Shown piece after piece: positions 1 through 9,042 of a DNA stretch of 64,000 nucleotides (position 1 is the first letter of the stretch; each line of letters begins with the position of its first letter). The notes under the pieces are model-generated. The model did not search any database and was not told the DNA's origin. It saw only the letters and a list, made by a program, of their open reading frames with translations. Made by a program: the position numbers and the translations under genes. Source of the stretch: Mycobacterium sp. (lineage in GTDB: Bacteria; Actinomycetota; Actinomycetes; Mycobacteriales; Mycobacteriaceae); contig NZ_SCRH01000014.1 of NCBI RefSeq assembly GCF_004298145.1, forward strand, positions 1-64,000, read 5' to 3'.

Positions 1-2
1 CC

Positions 3-671
3 GTGTCCGGTTCCGTCATACCCGCCGCCTCGGCCCAATGCCCGGACGTGCAAGTGGTCTTCGCCCGCGGCACCGGCGAAGCCCCGGGCGTGGGACCCAC
101 CGGACAAGCCTTCGTCGACGGGCTACGCCAACGCGTCGGCGACCGCTCCTTCGACGTCTACCCGGTCAACTACCCCGCCACCGACCAGTGGGACACCGGC
201 CTCGACGGCATCAGGGACGCCGGCACCCACGTGGTCTCGATGGCCCAGGACTGCCCCAACACCAAAATGGTCCTCGGCGGCTACTCCCAGGGCGCGGCCA
301 TCATGGGCTTTGTCACCTCGGCCGCCGTCCCCGACGGCATCGACCCCGCCACCGTCCCCAAACCACTGGCCCCCGACGTCGCCAACCACGTCTCCTCGGT
401 CGTGCTCTTCGGCATGCCCAACGTGCGGGCCATGAACTTCCTGGGCGAACCCCCGGTCGTCATCGGCCCCGCCTACCAGGACAAGACCCTCAAAGTCTGC
501 GCCACCGAAGACCCCGTCTGCTCCGACGGCATGAACTTCGCCGCCCACGACACCTACGCCGACGACGGCTCCATCATCGCCAAAGGCGTCACCTTCGCCT
601 CCAGCCACCTCGGCACGGGCGGGACCGGCGCGACGTCGGTCGCGTCGCCGCACGGCGGCTTCGGGGAATGA
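3..671 (+). CDS. Cutinase-family serine esterase (5' end outside window)
   Basis: Secreted alpha/beta-hydrolase of the cutinase-like family, which cleaves ester bonds of lipids or polyesters outside the cell. The visible protein starts at what looks like the end of a signal peptide (AASA, then QCPDV), so the true start is upstream of the window and the entry is partial. The nucleophile elbow GYSQG, the Asp-containing loop CATEDPVC and the catalytic His in AAHDTY are all present, as are the paired cysteines typical of the family. The stop is TGA. The next gene is convergent, 22 bases away. The family call is strong; the substrate is not known. Confidence 0.9.
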   Translation: MSGSVIPAASAQCPDVQVVFARGTGEAPGVGPTGQAFVDGLRQRVGDRSFDVYPVNYPATDQWDTGLDGIRDAGTHVVSMAQDCPNTKMVLGGYSQGAAIMGFVTSAAVPDGIDPATVPKPLAPDVANHVSSVVLFGMPNVRAMNFLGEPPVVIGPAYQDKTLKVCATEDPVCSDGMNFAAHDTYADDGSIIAKGVTFASSHLGTGGTGATSVASPHGGFGE

Positions 672-693
672 GCAGTGCTCGACGCCGAGCCGG

Positions 694-2100
694 CTAATCC
701 CTGATGAACCCCTTGTTACGCATCAGGGCATCCGCCAAGAATCCATCGTGCGGAATTTCCGGTGCGCTCAACCACGTCGGATGGCGGCCGTAGTACACGT
801 TGCCGATGGTCGGCTCCGCGACGAGATCGTCGATCAGCGTCTCGTCGGCCGTGATCGCGGTGACGACCAACGAATGCCGCAACGGCTCCATCCGCGCCCC
901 GAAACCGCCATTCCGCGACCAGGCCGACACCCACACGCAGGGGAAGGGCAGCTCGAGGTTGAGCTTGTCCGGGTCGGGTTCGGCCATCAGATGCACGGCC
1001 GGGCACAGCGCGGCGTAGCCGTTGCCGAGGTCGGCGACCACCTGATCGGCGCCGAGCAGTGGGGTCGACCCGGCGGCCCTGGCCGCCAGAAACGTCGCCA
1101 GGGCGCGCGCCTTGTCGACGGGCTGCGCGGGCAGGATGGCCCGCTCGTCCTCGGTGGGCAGCGGCTCGATCGCCGCTAAGCTCTCGGCGATCGCGTGAGC
1201 CAGCGGCGTGGGGTCGCCCTCGTAGAGCACCGCCGTGGTGTTCACGCACGCCATCCCGCCGTGGTTGACGATCGAGTCGACGACGACGGCGAGATGGTCA
1301 CGCCAATCCTGGTCGGCGGTGATCACGATCTTGGTGCGTCCCGGTCCGTTCACGATCACCGCGGGATCGGCGGCGTACTTGTCGACCACTTCCTGACCCC
1401 CGTACACCATGGCGAGGTCGGCCGACCGGATGATCTCGTCGGCGCCGGCATGGTCTGTGGGCAGATAAGCGGCGTCTTCGGTGCGGAACCCCGCCTGGCG
1501 CAGCGCGCACACCAGCCGATGAGCCGTCAGCGGTTCGCGCCGCGACGGGCGCAGCGCGACCCGGTAGCCCAGCGCGAGCGCCTGGGGCCACAGTCCATGT
1601 ACGCCGGGGCCGTTTCCGGCCGCGTGTACGGCGAACACCTCCCCGCGCCGCACCCACAGCGCACCACCCGAGCGGGTGCGCTCCTCGCGCCAATCCAGCG
1701 CCGCCCCCACCGGCTGGGCCGGCCGCACGGCATCGAACGCGCCGCCGACCCCGTCGGCCACGCCACGCGCCGCGGCGCGGGTGATCGCGATCGGCAGCCC
1801 CGAAATCCGGCTCGCCAGAGCGACATAGGCCTCGAAATCCAGGCCGGCGATCACGCCGTTGGCAAAGATGCCGGCGGCCCGTGACAGCGCCGCCGCCCGG
1901 TGGCCAACCGGGAGCGGTGCGACCTTGCGCTGAGCGCCCAGCGTACGCGAAACATACAGTGGCGGAACCATACTCAACTCCGCAACCGCGACACCGGCGG
2001 TGGTGGTGATGACCTCGCGATTGCGGGTCCGATATTCTCCGTCCGCGCCGAGCGCATCGAGGGCTACCAAACCTGTTGCAGTGCTGATGTTTTCTCGCAT
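694..2100 (-). CDS. Aldehyde dehydrogenase-fold acyl reductase (EhpG/LuxC-like)
   Basis: 468-residue protein of the aldehyde dehydrogenase superfamily, of the divergent kind that reduces activated acyl groups to aldehydes. The expected nucleophilic cysteine is Cys285 in GGMACVNTTAV, and a nucleotide-binding core surrounds AAGNGPGVHG (about residues 160-169). Its ATG lies only three bases after the stop of the upstream adenylating-enzyme gene, so the two are almost certainly co-translated. Known pairs of this architecture (EhpF/EhpG of phenazine biosynthesis, LuxE/LuxC of luminescence) reduce a carboxylic acid to an aldehyde. That this pair does so is inference; the substrate is unknown. Confidence 0.7.
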   Translation of the reverse strand: MRENISTATGLVALDALGADGEYRTRNREVITTTAGVAVAELSMVPPLYVSRTLGAQRKVAPLPVGHRAAALSRAAGIFANGVIAGLDFEAYVALASRISGLPIAITRAAARGVADGVGGAFDAVRPAQPVGAALDWREERTRSGGALWVRRGEVFAVHAAGNGPGVHGLWPQALALGYRVALRPSRREPLTAHRLVCALRQAGFRTEDAAYLPTDHAGADEIIRSADLAMVYGGQEVVDKYAADPAVIVNGPGRTKIVITADQDWRDHLAVVVDSIVNHGGMACVNTTAVLYEGDPTPLAHAIAESLAAIEPLPTEDERAILPAQPVDKARALATFLAARAAGSTPLLGADQVVADLGNGYAALCPAVHLMAEPDPDKLNLELPFPCVWVSAWSRNGGFGARMEPLRHSLVVTAITADETLIDDLVAEPTIGNVYYGRHPTWLSAPEIPHDGFLADALMRNKGFIRD

Positions 2101-2103
2101 AAC

Positions 2104-3198
2104 TCAGTACACGCCTTCGATGACGGTCTCGCCCTCGAATGTGGCCACCGGCCGCACCTCGCTGATCGAGTCGCTGAGTTCGCCCGCCGGTCCAGGCATC
2201 CTGATCGCCAGGTCGCGCTCCACATTGTTCGGGATGAACATGCCCTTGCTGATGTGGTTCATCACCACCTGACCCTGCTGCCCGTACGGCACCCGTTCCC
2301 CGGTGTCGGGGTCGATCACCCAGAACACGACGTAGGGGGTGCGCGGGTCGAAGACGAATGCGTCTCCGTCGACGGTTCGGGTGACTGCCTGCGACAGCAC
2401 CATGGTGCTGCCGAACGCCATGGTGATGGTCGTCGCCGGGAAGATGCCGCGCAACAGATCGAGCGTGTCGGCATCCACGTGTGCGCCGCTGAGCAGCAGG
2501 TAGCGGATCTTGTCATTGACCATGTCGACTACTCGATCGTCGCGCGCGATCGCCTCCAGCAGCGGCGGAGTGGCGTGCAGGTTCGCCACATTCTGTGTCC
2601 GCAGGACGAAGACGGCCTGCTCGACGACGTGGTCGACGTAGGCCGCCACTTCCGAAGCAGCTGCGCGGGCGGCAATCCTTTTGACCCAGCGGGGATCGAT
2701 GTCGATCGCGTGGAAGACCGCGCCGAGCCGCTGCGACACCAGCCGGGAGAAGTAGCCGACACCGTGTGGTCCGCTCGGCATCAGACAGAGGAAGCCCCGG
2801 CCCCGCTGAAAGCCTCCCGTGGCGAAGTCCTCGGTTTGCCATTCGACGACCTGCGCGATCCAATCTGGTAGCTGCACAGTGCGTTTCGGGGCGCCGGTGG
2901 TGCCGCCGGACTCGAAGATCTGCGGTACCGGTGGCGGCGCTCCGTAACCGCGCGGAATGAGATCTTCCACTGGGACACTGCGTAATTCGTTGACGAGGTT
3001 GGGAAACAACCGTAGATCGGCGAAGGTGTTGATGTCGGTCAACGGGTCGAAGTTCAGCGTCGGCGCGACCCGCAGCCAGAACTCGGAACCGGTGTCGTCG
3101 CCGAAGTGCCAGGCGATCGCCGCACGCAAATAGGCCTCGGAATCCGGGGCGGGTGCCACTCTTGGGACGTCCAACAATGAGAAATCGACATCGGCCAC
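2104..3198 (-). CDS. Short adenylate-forming enzyme (EhpF/phenylacetate-CoA-ligase-like)
   Basis: 364-residue ANL-superfamily-like adenylating enzyme. The phosphate-binding loop SGGTTGAPK is at residues 97-105, and the chain is about the length of the atypical enzyme EhpF, far shorter than usual acyl-CoA synthetases, so the C-terminal lid is reduced or absent. The start is GTG at 3198 with an AGGA ribosome-binding site. It is the first gene of a two-gene unit with the acyl reductase downstream (gap 3 bases). The likely role is to activate a carboxylate as acyl-AMP for reduction by its partner. Annotation as a phenazine-type protein would be by homology only. Confidence 0.65.
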   Translation of the reverse strand: MADVDFSLLDVPRVAPAPDSEAYLRAAIAWHFGDDTGSEFWLRVAPTLNFDPLTDINTFADLRLFPNLVNELRSVPVEDLIPRGYGAPPPVPQIFESGGTTGAPKRTVQLPDWIAQVVEWQTEDFATGGFQRGRGFLCLMPSGPHGVGYFSRLVSQRLGAVFHAIDIDPRWVKRIAARAAASEVAAYVDHVVEQAVFVLRTQNVANLHATPPLLEAIARDDRVVDMVNDKIRYLLLSGAHVDADTLDLLRGIFPATTITMAFGSTMVLSQAVTRTVDGDAFVFDPRTPYVVFWVIDPDTGERVPYGQQGQVVMNHISKGMFIPNNVERDLAIRMPGPAGELSDSISEVRPVATFEGETVIEGVY

Positions 3199-3359
3199 GT
3201 CTTCGATCCTGTCCCATCGACGACGGGTACGCCAAGGACCTCCGGCATCGGCACGCGTCGTCGTGTCGCCTTATTACCTTATTTCACAAGCAGTTCCATA
3301 TCCGTGCACGCGATGTTCAACGCGACGCCAGTTCGCGAAAGTAGGCCAGCGTCAACCGG

Positions 3360-4124
3360 CTAACCGCCGAACATCGCGGTGATCGTCTCGTTGAACCGGG
3401 GATAAATGTCGTCGTAGGTGCCATCACGTTCGGCGAACCGGAACATCTTGACGCGCTCGACCACGATCTCGTTGGCCTGTGGCTGCGTCTGCAACAGCGC
3501 CATCGTCTCGGTGATGTACTCCTCGAGTGGCATCGCCCGGGGGTCGAATCCCCGCTCACCCTGCAGCGCGGTACGCACATGCGGCGGAATGATCTCGATG
3601 ACCTGCACCGAGGTGTCGCGCAGCTGGAAGCGCAGCGATTCGGTGTAGGAGTGCAGCGCCGCCTTGGAGGCGCAGTAGGTCGGGGTGAGCGCGCTGGGCA
3701 TGAACGCCAGACCGGACGTGACGTTGAGGATCGTGGCGCGCGGCTTGCGCAGCAGTGCCGGCAGCAAGGCCGAGGTCAGCCGCATGGGACCCAGCAGGTT
3801 GATGGCAACGGACTGCTCGGCCAGGCCGACATTGCCGCTGGTGAGGTCCTCGACCCGCTGGATGCCGGCGTTGTTGACCAGCACATTGAGGTCCGGGTAG
3901 TGGTCGGTCACCTGGGTGGCGAATCGCCGGATGTCGGCGGCATCGCCTTGATCGAGCGACAGGGTCTGCATGCCCGGGTTGGCCTCCGCGACAGCCTGTA
4001 GCCGGTCGCTGCGCCGGGCGGCGATGATCACCTGGTTGCCCAACCGGTGGAAAGACTCGGCCAGACCGCGGCCGATTCCGCTGCCACCGCCGGTGACCAG
4101 AACGGTATTGCCCGTCATCTGCAT
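3360..4124 (-). CDS. Short-chain dehydrogenase (DltE-like SDR)
   Basis: 254-residue classical SDR. It shows the NAD(P)-binding glycine motif GGGSGIGRG, NNAG, the catalytic Ser in NVTSGLAF and Tyr-x3-Lys in YCASK. The ATG at 4124 follows AAGGAG with seven-base spacing. It lies upstream of the adenylation/reductase pair on the same strand, 161 bases from it, and may belong to the same pathway, for example by further reducing an aldehyde. The substrate is unknown. Confidence 0.85.
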   Translation of the reverse strand: MQMTGNTVLVTGGGSGIGRGLAESFHRLGNQVIIAARRSDRLQAVAEANPGMQTLSLDQGDAADIRRFATQVTDHYPDLNVLVNNAGIQRVEDLTSGNVGLAEQSVAINLLGPMRLTSALLPALLRKPRATILNVTSGLAFMPSALTPTYCASKAALHSYTESLRFQLRDTSVQVIEIIPPHVRTALQGERGFDPRAMPLEEYITETMALLQTQPQANEIVVERVKMFRFAERDGTYDDIYPRFNETITAMFGG

Positions 4125-4286
4125 CGCGGTTCTCCTTCGGGTCTGACTGCGGTCGGCTCGCGCGACCGGTCTACTCGACCGACGTTGCGGAATGCCCCAT
4201 TGCGAAGCAGGCTAACCACGATGCCCTATATGCCCGCGCGGTGTCACTGCCGGCGCTGCGCGCAGGACGAGCCCCCGGAGATCTGA

Positions 4287-5258
4287 CTACACGGTGGCGC
4301 GGTTGTGCAGCCTGCGCGGGTCGACGCCCGCGCGGGCCCACGCCTCGGCGGCCCAGGGGGTGTAGAGCGCCTTGACGGGTAGCCGGTTGATCAGCGGATT
4401 GAGCGCCCGCATCACCGCTGCGAGCCGCTGGAATCGCTTCTCCCTCTTGGCATCCCACTGCAGCTGGCACACCTCGCGCATCTGCGGCGGCAGCGTCCCG
4501 ACGACGACCAGACGGGTGTAGGCGTTCAGCGGCGCCGACGCCACGTCCCAGATCGGCTTGGGCATCCAGCGCGGGCCCGGGATGCCCTTGCGGATATAGC
4601 CGGTGCCGTATAGCACGGTCTTGTGCGGGACGAACCGGTCGAGCATCTCGTCCCAGTAAGCCACGAAGTCGTCGTAGGTCTGCGGCTGCGCGCGGTCGCT
4701 GACGCCGTAGAGGCTGTACCAGACCTTGCCCTCGTTGAAGATCTGCTCCTTCTCGGCGTGCGACAGCCGGCGGATGAACGTGTCGGCGTTGTAGATGACC
4801 TGGTCGACGAAGGTGGCGTGCGCCCAGTAGAACAGCTCCGGGTTCAGCGCGTGATACCTCGAGCCGTCGCTGATGGTGCCCTTGATCGTCTTGTGGAAGT
4901 CGCGCACCTTTCGGCCCCATTCGTGCGGGTCGTCGGAGTAGACGGTCTTCATCAGGGGAGGCGCGGTCCGCTTGGCCCGGCCCAACGTGTCGCTGAAGAC
5001 CACGGAGTGATCCAGCACGCCCTGCGCCAGCTGCTCGATGCAGTTCTCGACCCCGGCGGTGCGCTGGAATCCGAAGAGTTGGGTCCGGTTGTCTCCGTAG
5101 AACTTCCAGATCAACGATTCGGGCCCCAGTCGCGGTGAGGCGTCGTCCCCGGCCGACCAGTCTGCCCCGTCAGTCGGCATGGGTACCGCTTCGCGAACGC
5201 CGCTGTCGAAACGCGTTCCCGCGCTCACCCCGGCGAGCCGGTCATTCTGGGCGGTCAT
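4287..5258 (-). CDS. Oxygenase MpaB-family (DUF2236) protein
   Basis: 323-residue protein of the DUF2236 family (fungal MpaB and rubber latex-clearing protein Lcp relatives, typically haem-dependent oxygenases). Conserved features are RLGPESLIWKFYGDNRTQLFG near the N-terminus, the histidine-containing segment FYWAHATFVDQ and Y-G-V-S-D. I chose ATG 5258 because it follows a strong GAGGAGGTGGGC; an earlier in-frame start would run through the divergent regulator's promoter. The divergent TetR gene probably controls it. The substrate is unknown. Confidence 0.8.
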   Translation of the reverse strand: MTAQNDRLAGVSAGTRFDSGVREAVPMPTDGADWSAGDDASPRLGPESLIWKFYGDNRTQLFGFQRTAGVENCIEQLAQGVLDHSVVFSDTLGRAKRTAPPLMKTVYSDDPHEWGRKVRDFHKTIKGTISDGSRYHALNPELFYWAHATFVDQVIYNADTFIRRLSHAEKEQIFNEGKVWYSLYGVSDRAQPQTYDDFVAYWDEMLDRFVPHKTVLYGTGYIRKGIPGPRWMPKPIWDVASAPLNAYTRLVVVGTLPPQMREVCQLQWDAKREKRFQRLAAVMRALNPLINRLPVKALYTPWAAEAWARAGVDPRRLHNRATV

Positions 5259-5316
5259 GCCCACCTCCTCATGGCACGCGCGGTGCCTCGACCCCGACGA
5301 AGCATTGTGAACCAGT

Positions 5317-5332
5317 GATACAAACTCGTATC
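5317..5332. promoter_or_regulatory. Candidate TetR operator (GATAC-N6-GTATC)
   Basis: GATACAAACTCGTATC sits in the 186-base gap between the divergent DUF2236 and TetR genes. The five-base arms are perfect inverted repeats and the core is partly symmetric (12 of 16 positions). The position fits autoregulation of the TetR and control of the oxygenase. Binding is inferred. Confidence 0.5.
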
Positions 5333-5444
5333 CTTGTTCCAAAGCCTAGCAACCGCCCGACGGCATCGCACATCGCCGGTCAGGCCGCGCCCGCTTTCAC
5401 GCCACCGAAAAGCCGGCCAAGAGTCGTGCCGGGGAGTTGATACG

Positions 5445-6050
5445 ATGCCGCCAATCATGCAGTCCGAACCGGGCGCTGCCAGTGCCGAGGCGCTCACCGA
5501 TCTCGATCGCACCATCCTGGACGCCGCGCGCGGCGTGTTCGAGACCTACGGCGTGCGTCGCGCCAATATCGACGACGTCGCCGCCCGCGCCGGGGTCAGC
5601 CGCAGCACCATCTACCGCCGCTTTCCGACCAAGGAGAAGCTGTTCGGACACGTGGTGCGGCGCGAGGCCGAACTCTTCTTCAGCACGCTGGATCAGGCCA
5701 CGGCCGGGTGTAATCCGCACGAGGCGGTGATCGAGGCATTCGCGCTCGGGGTGCGCCTGGTGCAGGACTCGCCGCTGTATTCGCGGATCGCCGACAGCGA
5801 ACCCGAGTTGTTCGGCATGTTTTCCCGGTCGCAGGTGTTCCCGATTCGCCAGTTCGCCGACGGGATCGCCCACACCCTGCGGCGCTGCGGCGCCGGCATG
5901 ACCGACGCCGACCTGGACAACATCGCCGACATCCTGCTTCGCGTCGCCCTCGGCATCATCGTCTTTCCCACCGACCGACTCGACACCTCGGACCCGGCGG
6001 CGGTCCGCGAGTACGCCGCCCGCTACCTCGTCCCGGTCATCAACCGCTAG
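5445..6050 (+). CDS. TetR-family regulator
   Basis: 201-residue one-component repressor. The N-terminal helix-turn-helix spans roughly residues 20-65 (ILDAARGVFETYGV, then DDVAARAGVSRSTIYRRFPTKEKLF); the C-terminal half is the variable ligand domain. ATG 5445 follows GGGGAG with eight-base spacing. It is divergent from the DUF2236 oxygenase gene and the spacer has a palindrome, so it most likely represses that gene and itself. The ligand is unknown. Confidence 0.85.
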   Translation: MPPIMQSEPGAASAEALTDLDRTILDAARGVFETYGVRRANIDDVAARAGVSRSTIYRRFPTKEKLFGHVVRREAELFFSTLDQATAGCNPHEAVIEAFALGVRLVQDSPLYSRIADSEPELFGMFSRSQVFPIRQFADGIAHTLRRCGAGMTDADLDNIADILLRVALGIIVFPTDRLDTSDPAAVREYAARYLVPVINR

Positions 6051-6228
6051 CCGAGCCCCAGAACGGGCATCGAATAATCGTCGTCCACGCTGCACGCCAC
6101 CGTCACCGGATCGCGGCACCGCTTCGGTGGCCGCGGCGTAGGCTGCCCAAGGGGGACTCACCGGAGCCGCTTCGCGGCTTGCCTTTCGATTTCTGCGTCC
6201 AGCCCGGCATTTCCTCGAAGGAGCAGGC

Positions 6229-6975
6229 ATGACCGACGTGCACATCTCGCTGCCTCCCGCGCTCCGGCGAGCGCTGGATCTGCTCATCGATCCGCCGGCC
6301 GACCCCGACGTGAGCCAGGGTTATCTCGACCTGCTCGGTGCCGGTTCGGCCGGCGACGACACCGTCGGGAAAAACACCGGCCCCATCCAGGCCGCATGGG
6401 CGTCGCCGATCGGGTCGATGCTCTACGACAACGCTCAGGCCTTGTCTCGCCGGTGGATCGGCGCCTGGCAACTGCCGCTCGAGTGGTTGAACATCCCGCA
6501 GGGCGGTGTCGCGCTGGACGTCGGCTCGGGCCCGGGCAACGTCACCGCGTCACTGGCGCGTGCCGCCGGTCCGGACGGGCTGGCGCTCGGCGTCGATATC
6601 TCCGAGCCGATGCTGGCTCGCGCCGTTCGTAATGAGGCCGGGCCGCAGGTCGGCTTCATCAAGGCCGATGCACAGCGACTTCCACTGCGCGACAACGTCT
6701 TCGACGTGGCAGTGTCGACCGCCGTGCTGCAATTGGTTCCGGACCCGAAAGCCGCGCTCACCGAGATCGCGCGGGTGCTGCGGCCCGGCGGCCGGCTGGC
6801 CGTCATGGTCCCGACGGCCGGGCGGCTGGCACGCTATTGGCAGATGCTGCCGAATGTCGGGGCGCATGCGTTCGCCGACGACGAGATCGGTGACATCTTG
6901 GAAGACAACGGATTTACCAGCGTGCGGGTCAAGAACTTCGGCACGTTCCAGTGGGTGCGCGCCAAGTTGGGCTGA
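6229..6975 (+). CDS. Class I SAM-dependent methyltransferase
   Basis: 248-residue protein of the Methyltransf_11 type. Motif I is LDVGSGPGNVT, the acidic residue ending the second strand is in GVDISEPML, and the post-motif ADAQRLPLRDNVFDV and LRPGGRLAV are clear. ATG 6229 follows GAAGGAGC. No dedicated partner is adjacent, so the substrate (small molecule or lipid) cannot be named. Confidence 0.85.
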   Translation: MTDVHISLPPALRRALDLLIDPPADPDVSQGYLDLLGAGSAGDDTVGKNTGPIQAAWASPIGSMLYDNAQALSRRWIGAWQLPLEWLNIPQGGVALDVGSGPGNVTASLARAAGPDGLALGVDISEPMLARAVRNEAGPQVGFIKADAQRLPLRDNVFDVAVSTAVLQLVPDPKAALTEIARVLRPGGRLAVMVPTAGRLARYWQMLPNVGAHAFADDEIGDILEDNGFTSVRVKNFGTFQWVRAKLG

Positions 6976-7001
6976 TTTTCAGGGCGACGCGCCGCCGGCC
7001 C

Positions 7002-7460
7002 CTATTCCGCGCTCTGCGCCAGCGTGGCGAGCCGGTCCATCGACTCCCGCAGCATGTCCGGCGTCGTCGCACGGGCGCGCTCGAGGCGCGTGGCATCCGT
7101 CAGTGCCGTCCAGTCGTAGGTGTGGGTCACCGTGGTGAGTTCGGCGTTCACCGGGCTGAGCTCCCAGCGCCAGAGGTGGCCGGCGGGCTGCTTTCCGGGC
7201 TCGGCCGGGCGCCAGGCGATTGTGCTGCCCTCCACGAATTCGGTGACGTGGTTCTCCCGCACCGCACCGTTGGTCAGCGTCGTCTTGAACACGTCGCCCA
7301 CCTGCCGCACACGCTGGCCGGCACCGGACGACGCCAGGTTGTCGTTGCCGTCCCAGCTCGGCTGGCGGGCCGGGTCGGCGATCAATTCGAAAATGCGGGC
7401 GGCATTGGCCGACATCACGCGGGTGGCGCTCACGATGCCTTCGAGTTCCATATCGGACAT
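7002..7460 (-). CDS. SRPBCC/START-fold small protein
   Basis: About 152-residue protein of the SRPBCC (polyketide cyclase/START-like) superfamily, with a lipid or hydrophobic-ligand cavity. The typical pattern is visible: ARIFELIADPARQPSWDG, the GD[VI]F-type strand, the W-R strand and the C-terminal helix. A TTG four codons upstream (7472) is an alternative start; neither has a strong ribosome-binding site. It is convergent with the methyltransferase gene. A similar protein is encoded at 29438-29908. Function unknown. Confidence 0.75.
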   Translation of the reverse strand: MSDMELEGIVSATRVMSANAARIFELIADPARQPSWDGNDNLASSGAGQRVRQVGDVFKTTLTNGAVRENHVTEFVEGSTIAWRPAEPGKQPAGHLWRWELSPVNAELTTVTHTYDWTALTDATRLERARATTPDMLRESMDRLATLAQSAE

Positions 7461-7472
7461 ACCGCTATCCAA

Positions 7473-7840
7473 ACACGCCGGGCCCGGTTGCGGTGCGCCG
7501 ATAGTAGGGCGGCACCAGCCGGTGCTCTGCCCGACCGGACCGTCAACAGCGTTCGATGCCCCTGGACATCAGACGCGGACCGGCCGGCGCTCGGCGCCGC
7601 TTGCTGCCGAGCACCGCATACAGCGCGTCGCAGGCGCGCGCCCGCAGCGGCGCAACCACGTCGAGGTTGGCGGAGCCCTGGCTGACCCAGGACGGAAGTT
7701 CGGCCACAGTTTGGTCCTTTGTTCGTTCGGCCATGCACCGATTGATTTCATTGCACCACAGCTGTTTTGCGGGGACGCCGCGCTGAGGTGAACGTCACGA
7801 AAATGCGCGCTGTGGGATAACACACATTCGCGGTGCGACC
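7473..7840. other. Gene-poor stretch, no supported gene
   Basis: About 370 bases left of the SDR relic. A 63-codon minus-strand frame (7543-7734) is open but has no ribosome-binding site or recognisable family, and its C-terminal part looks non-natural. I see no RNA gene or clear promoter. It is probably decayed sequence at the edge of the copper island. Confidence 0.4.
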
Positions 7841-8036
7841 AAACCCACGCAACAGCCCGGTTTTACTGAAAGCCCCTAAACCGGCGCCGGTACCGGGCAA
7901 TCGGTGGGCCGGCACTGCGGTGCCACTGTCGACGAATACCACTCTGCCACAAGGGAAATCGGCGACATCCGACAGCATGAAGCACATTCACTCGGCCATC
8001 TGACCGGTGTCACCGAAACCGCCGAGAGGCACCGGG
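7841..8036 (-). pseudogene. Decayed 3' end of an SDR gene (copy of 15572-15790)
   Basis: This stretch aligns in the same orientation with the 3' end of the intact SDR gene at 15593-16438 and about 20 bases beyond its stop. Shared sequence includes AAACCCACGCAACAGCC (7841 and 15572) and the protein stretch MCFMLSD-ADF-CG-V-FVD-GT, then AVPAHRLPG. In the relic the Trp of MAEW is TGA (7988-7990), 33 bases (11 codons) are missing in frame, and a frameshift follows LPG. Nothing upstream of about 8036 aligns. It is a dead fragment, not a gene. Confidence 0.85.
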
Positions 8037-8495
8037 CCGGCCGGTACACCATGAAATGCATTCACAAAACGATAAATCATCTACAGGCCCGTCCGCCCTA
8101 TGACGCAAGGACGCCTGGCGACGGTAATGCGATAGCTAAGCCCGATAATCTCCAAAGCCCTTGCTAGAGAGTCTCGACCGCATATCAGCGACATGGCTAC
8201 GTGCTGCGGGACGCGAGCTTCATTGCGAAACTGCGGTGAAGGCGTCCACCCCTGCCGCGCTTGGTTGCTCAGACAGCGTCGTGGCCGTGATCTAGAACGC
8301 ATGAGGCATGCAGCGCATACCCGCTGCCAATCTTTAGGCGACATCGATTGTCGGCTCGGCCTTCCCAGTTCCCTTCACCCTTTCGAGATTTCGCTGACGA
8401 AACCCACTTCCGTCCGGAAGGGCAACAGAACCTCGAAAGCAACTCAAACGGCGACATGACCATAGCCTCAGGCCGAGATAATTGTCAGAATCACC
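8037..8495. other. Non-coding stretch with lower GC
   Basis: About 460 bases with visibly more A/T than the neighbouring genes and no frame with mycobacterial codon use. No tRNA, repeat or transposase remnant was recognised. It lies just inside the SDR relic and may be debris from island formation. Confidence 0.4.
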
Positions 8496-8921
8496 TTAGT
8501 TACATACCCAATTGACGATACGCCCACCGCTGAGCTTGTTGATGGCGTCCTCTTCCGCCTGCGTGCGCGTCCCGCCGGTTCCACCTAGGTAAGTCGTGCC
8601 GTCATAGGCGACGGCACCGCACCCGTGAAAGCTGACGATTAGTTTGCAATCCTTAGCTCCGCACTGGTCCAACGCAACTTGGTTCGCCTTTTCCTGAGTT
8701 CCGTATCCCCGGGTTCTACCCCACGCGCCGCTCGGGGCATAAGCCATAGCGCCATAGCGGATCACCGGGGGGACGGGCCCTTCGGGTATCACAGCCGTCT
8801 CGGACATCAGGGTATTGGCGTCTACCCCTGGAATGAACGGAAGCGCCACAATCATCAACCCCGCGGTAGCCCCCACAGTGGCCACCGCAAGCCCGATCCG
8901 ATGTCGCCGCTTTATCATCAT
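8496..8921 (-). CDS. Secreted DUF4189 protein
   Basis: 141-residue exported protein. The N-terminus has lysines and arginines (MMIKRRHRIG) followed by a hydrophobic segment to about residue 30. The mature part matches the DUF4189 pattern: YGAMAYAPSGAWGRTRGYGTQEKANQVAL, QCGAKDCKLIVSFHGCGAVAYDG and a C-terminal NWVCN, with paired cysteines likely in disulfides. M. tuberculosis has relatives such as Rv1269c. AAGGA precedes the start. Its role is unknown; it sits at the outer edge of the copper genes. Confidence 0.8.
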   Translation of the reverse strand: MMIKRRHRIGLAVATVGATAGLMIVALPFIPGVDANTLMSETAVIPEGPVPPVIRYGAMAYAPSGAWGRTRGYGTQEKANQVALDQCGAKDCKLIVSFHGCGAVAYDGTTYLGGTGGTRTQAEEDAINKLSGGRIVNWVCN

Positions 8922-9042
8922 CTCGAGGTTCCTTTCCAGGCTTAGAAAGGGAGTAGACCGCGTTGGTTAGGTCCGAAGGAAGGACGTACCGACGACTGCT
9001 GTCGAAGGCTCAACCGGCCGTGGATAATTCCCGTTCATTTGT

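Noticed and set aside
7543..7734. 63-codon minus-strand frame with a fairly normal start (MAERTKDQTV)
   Set aside because: No ribosome-binding site or family match, and the C-terminal half has an unnatural composition.
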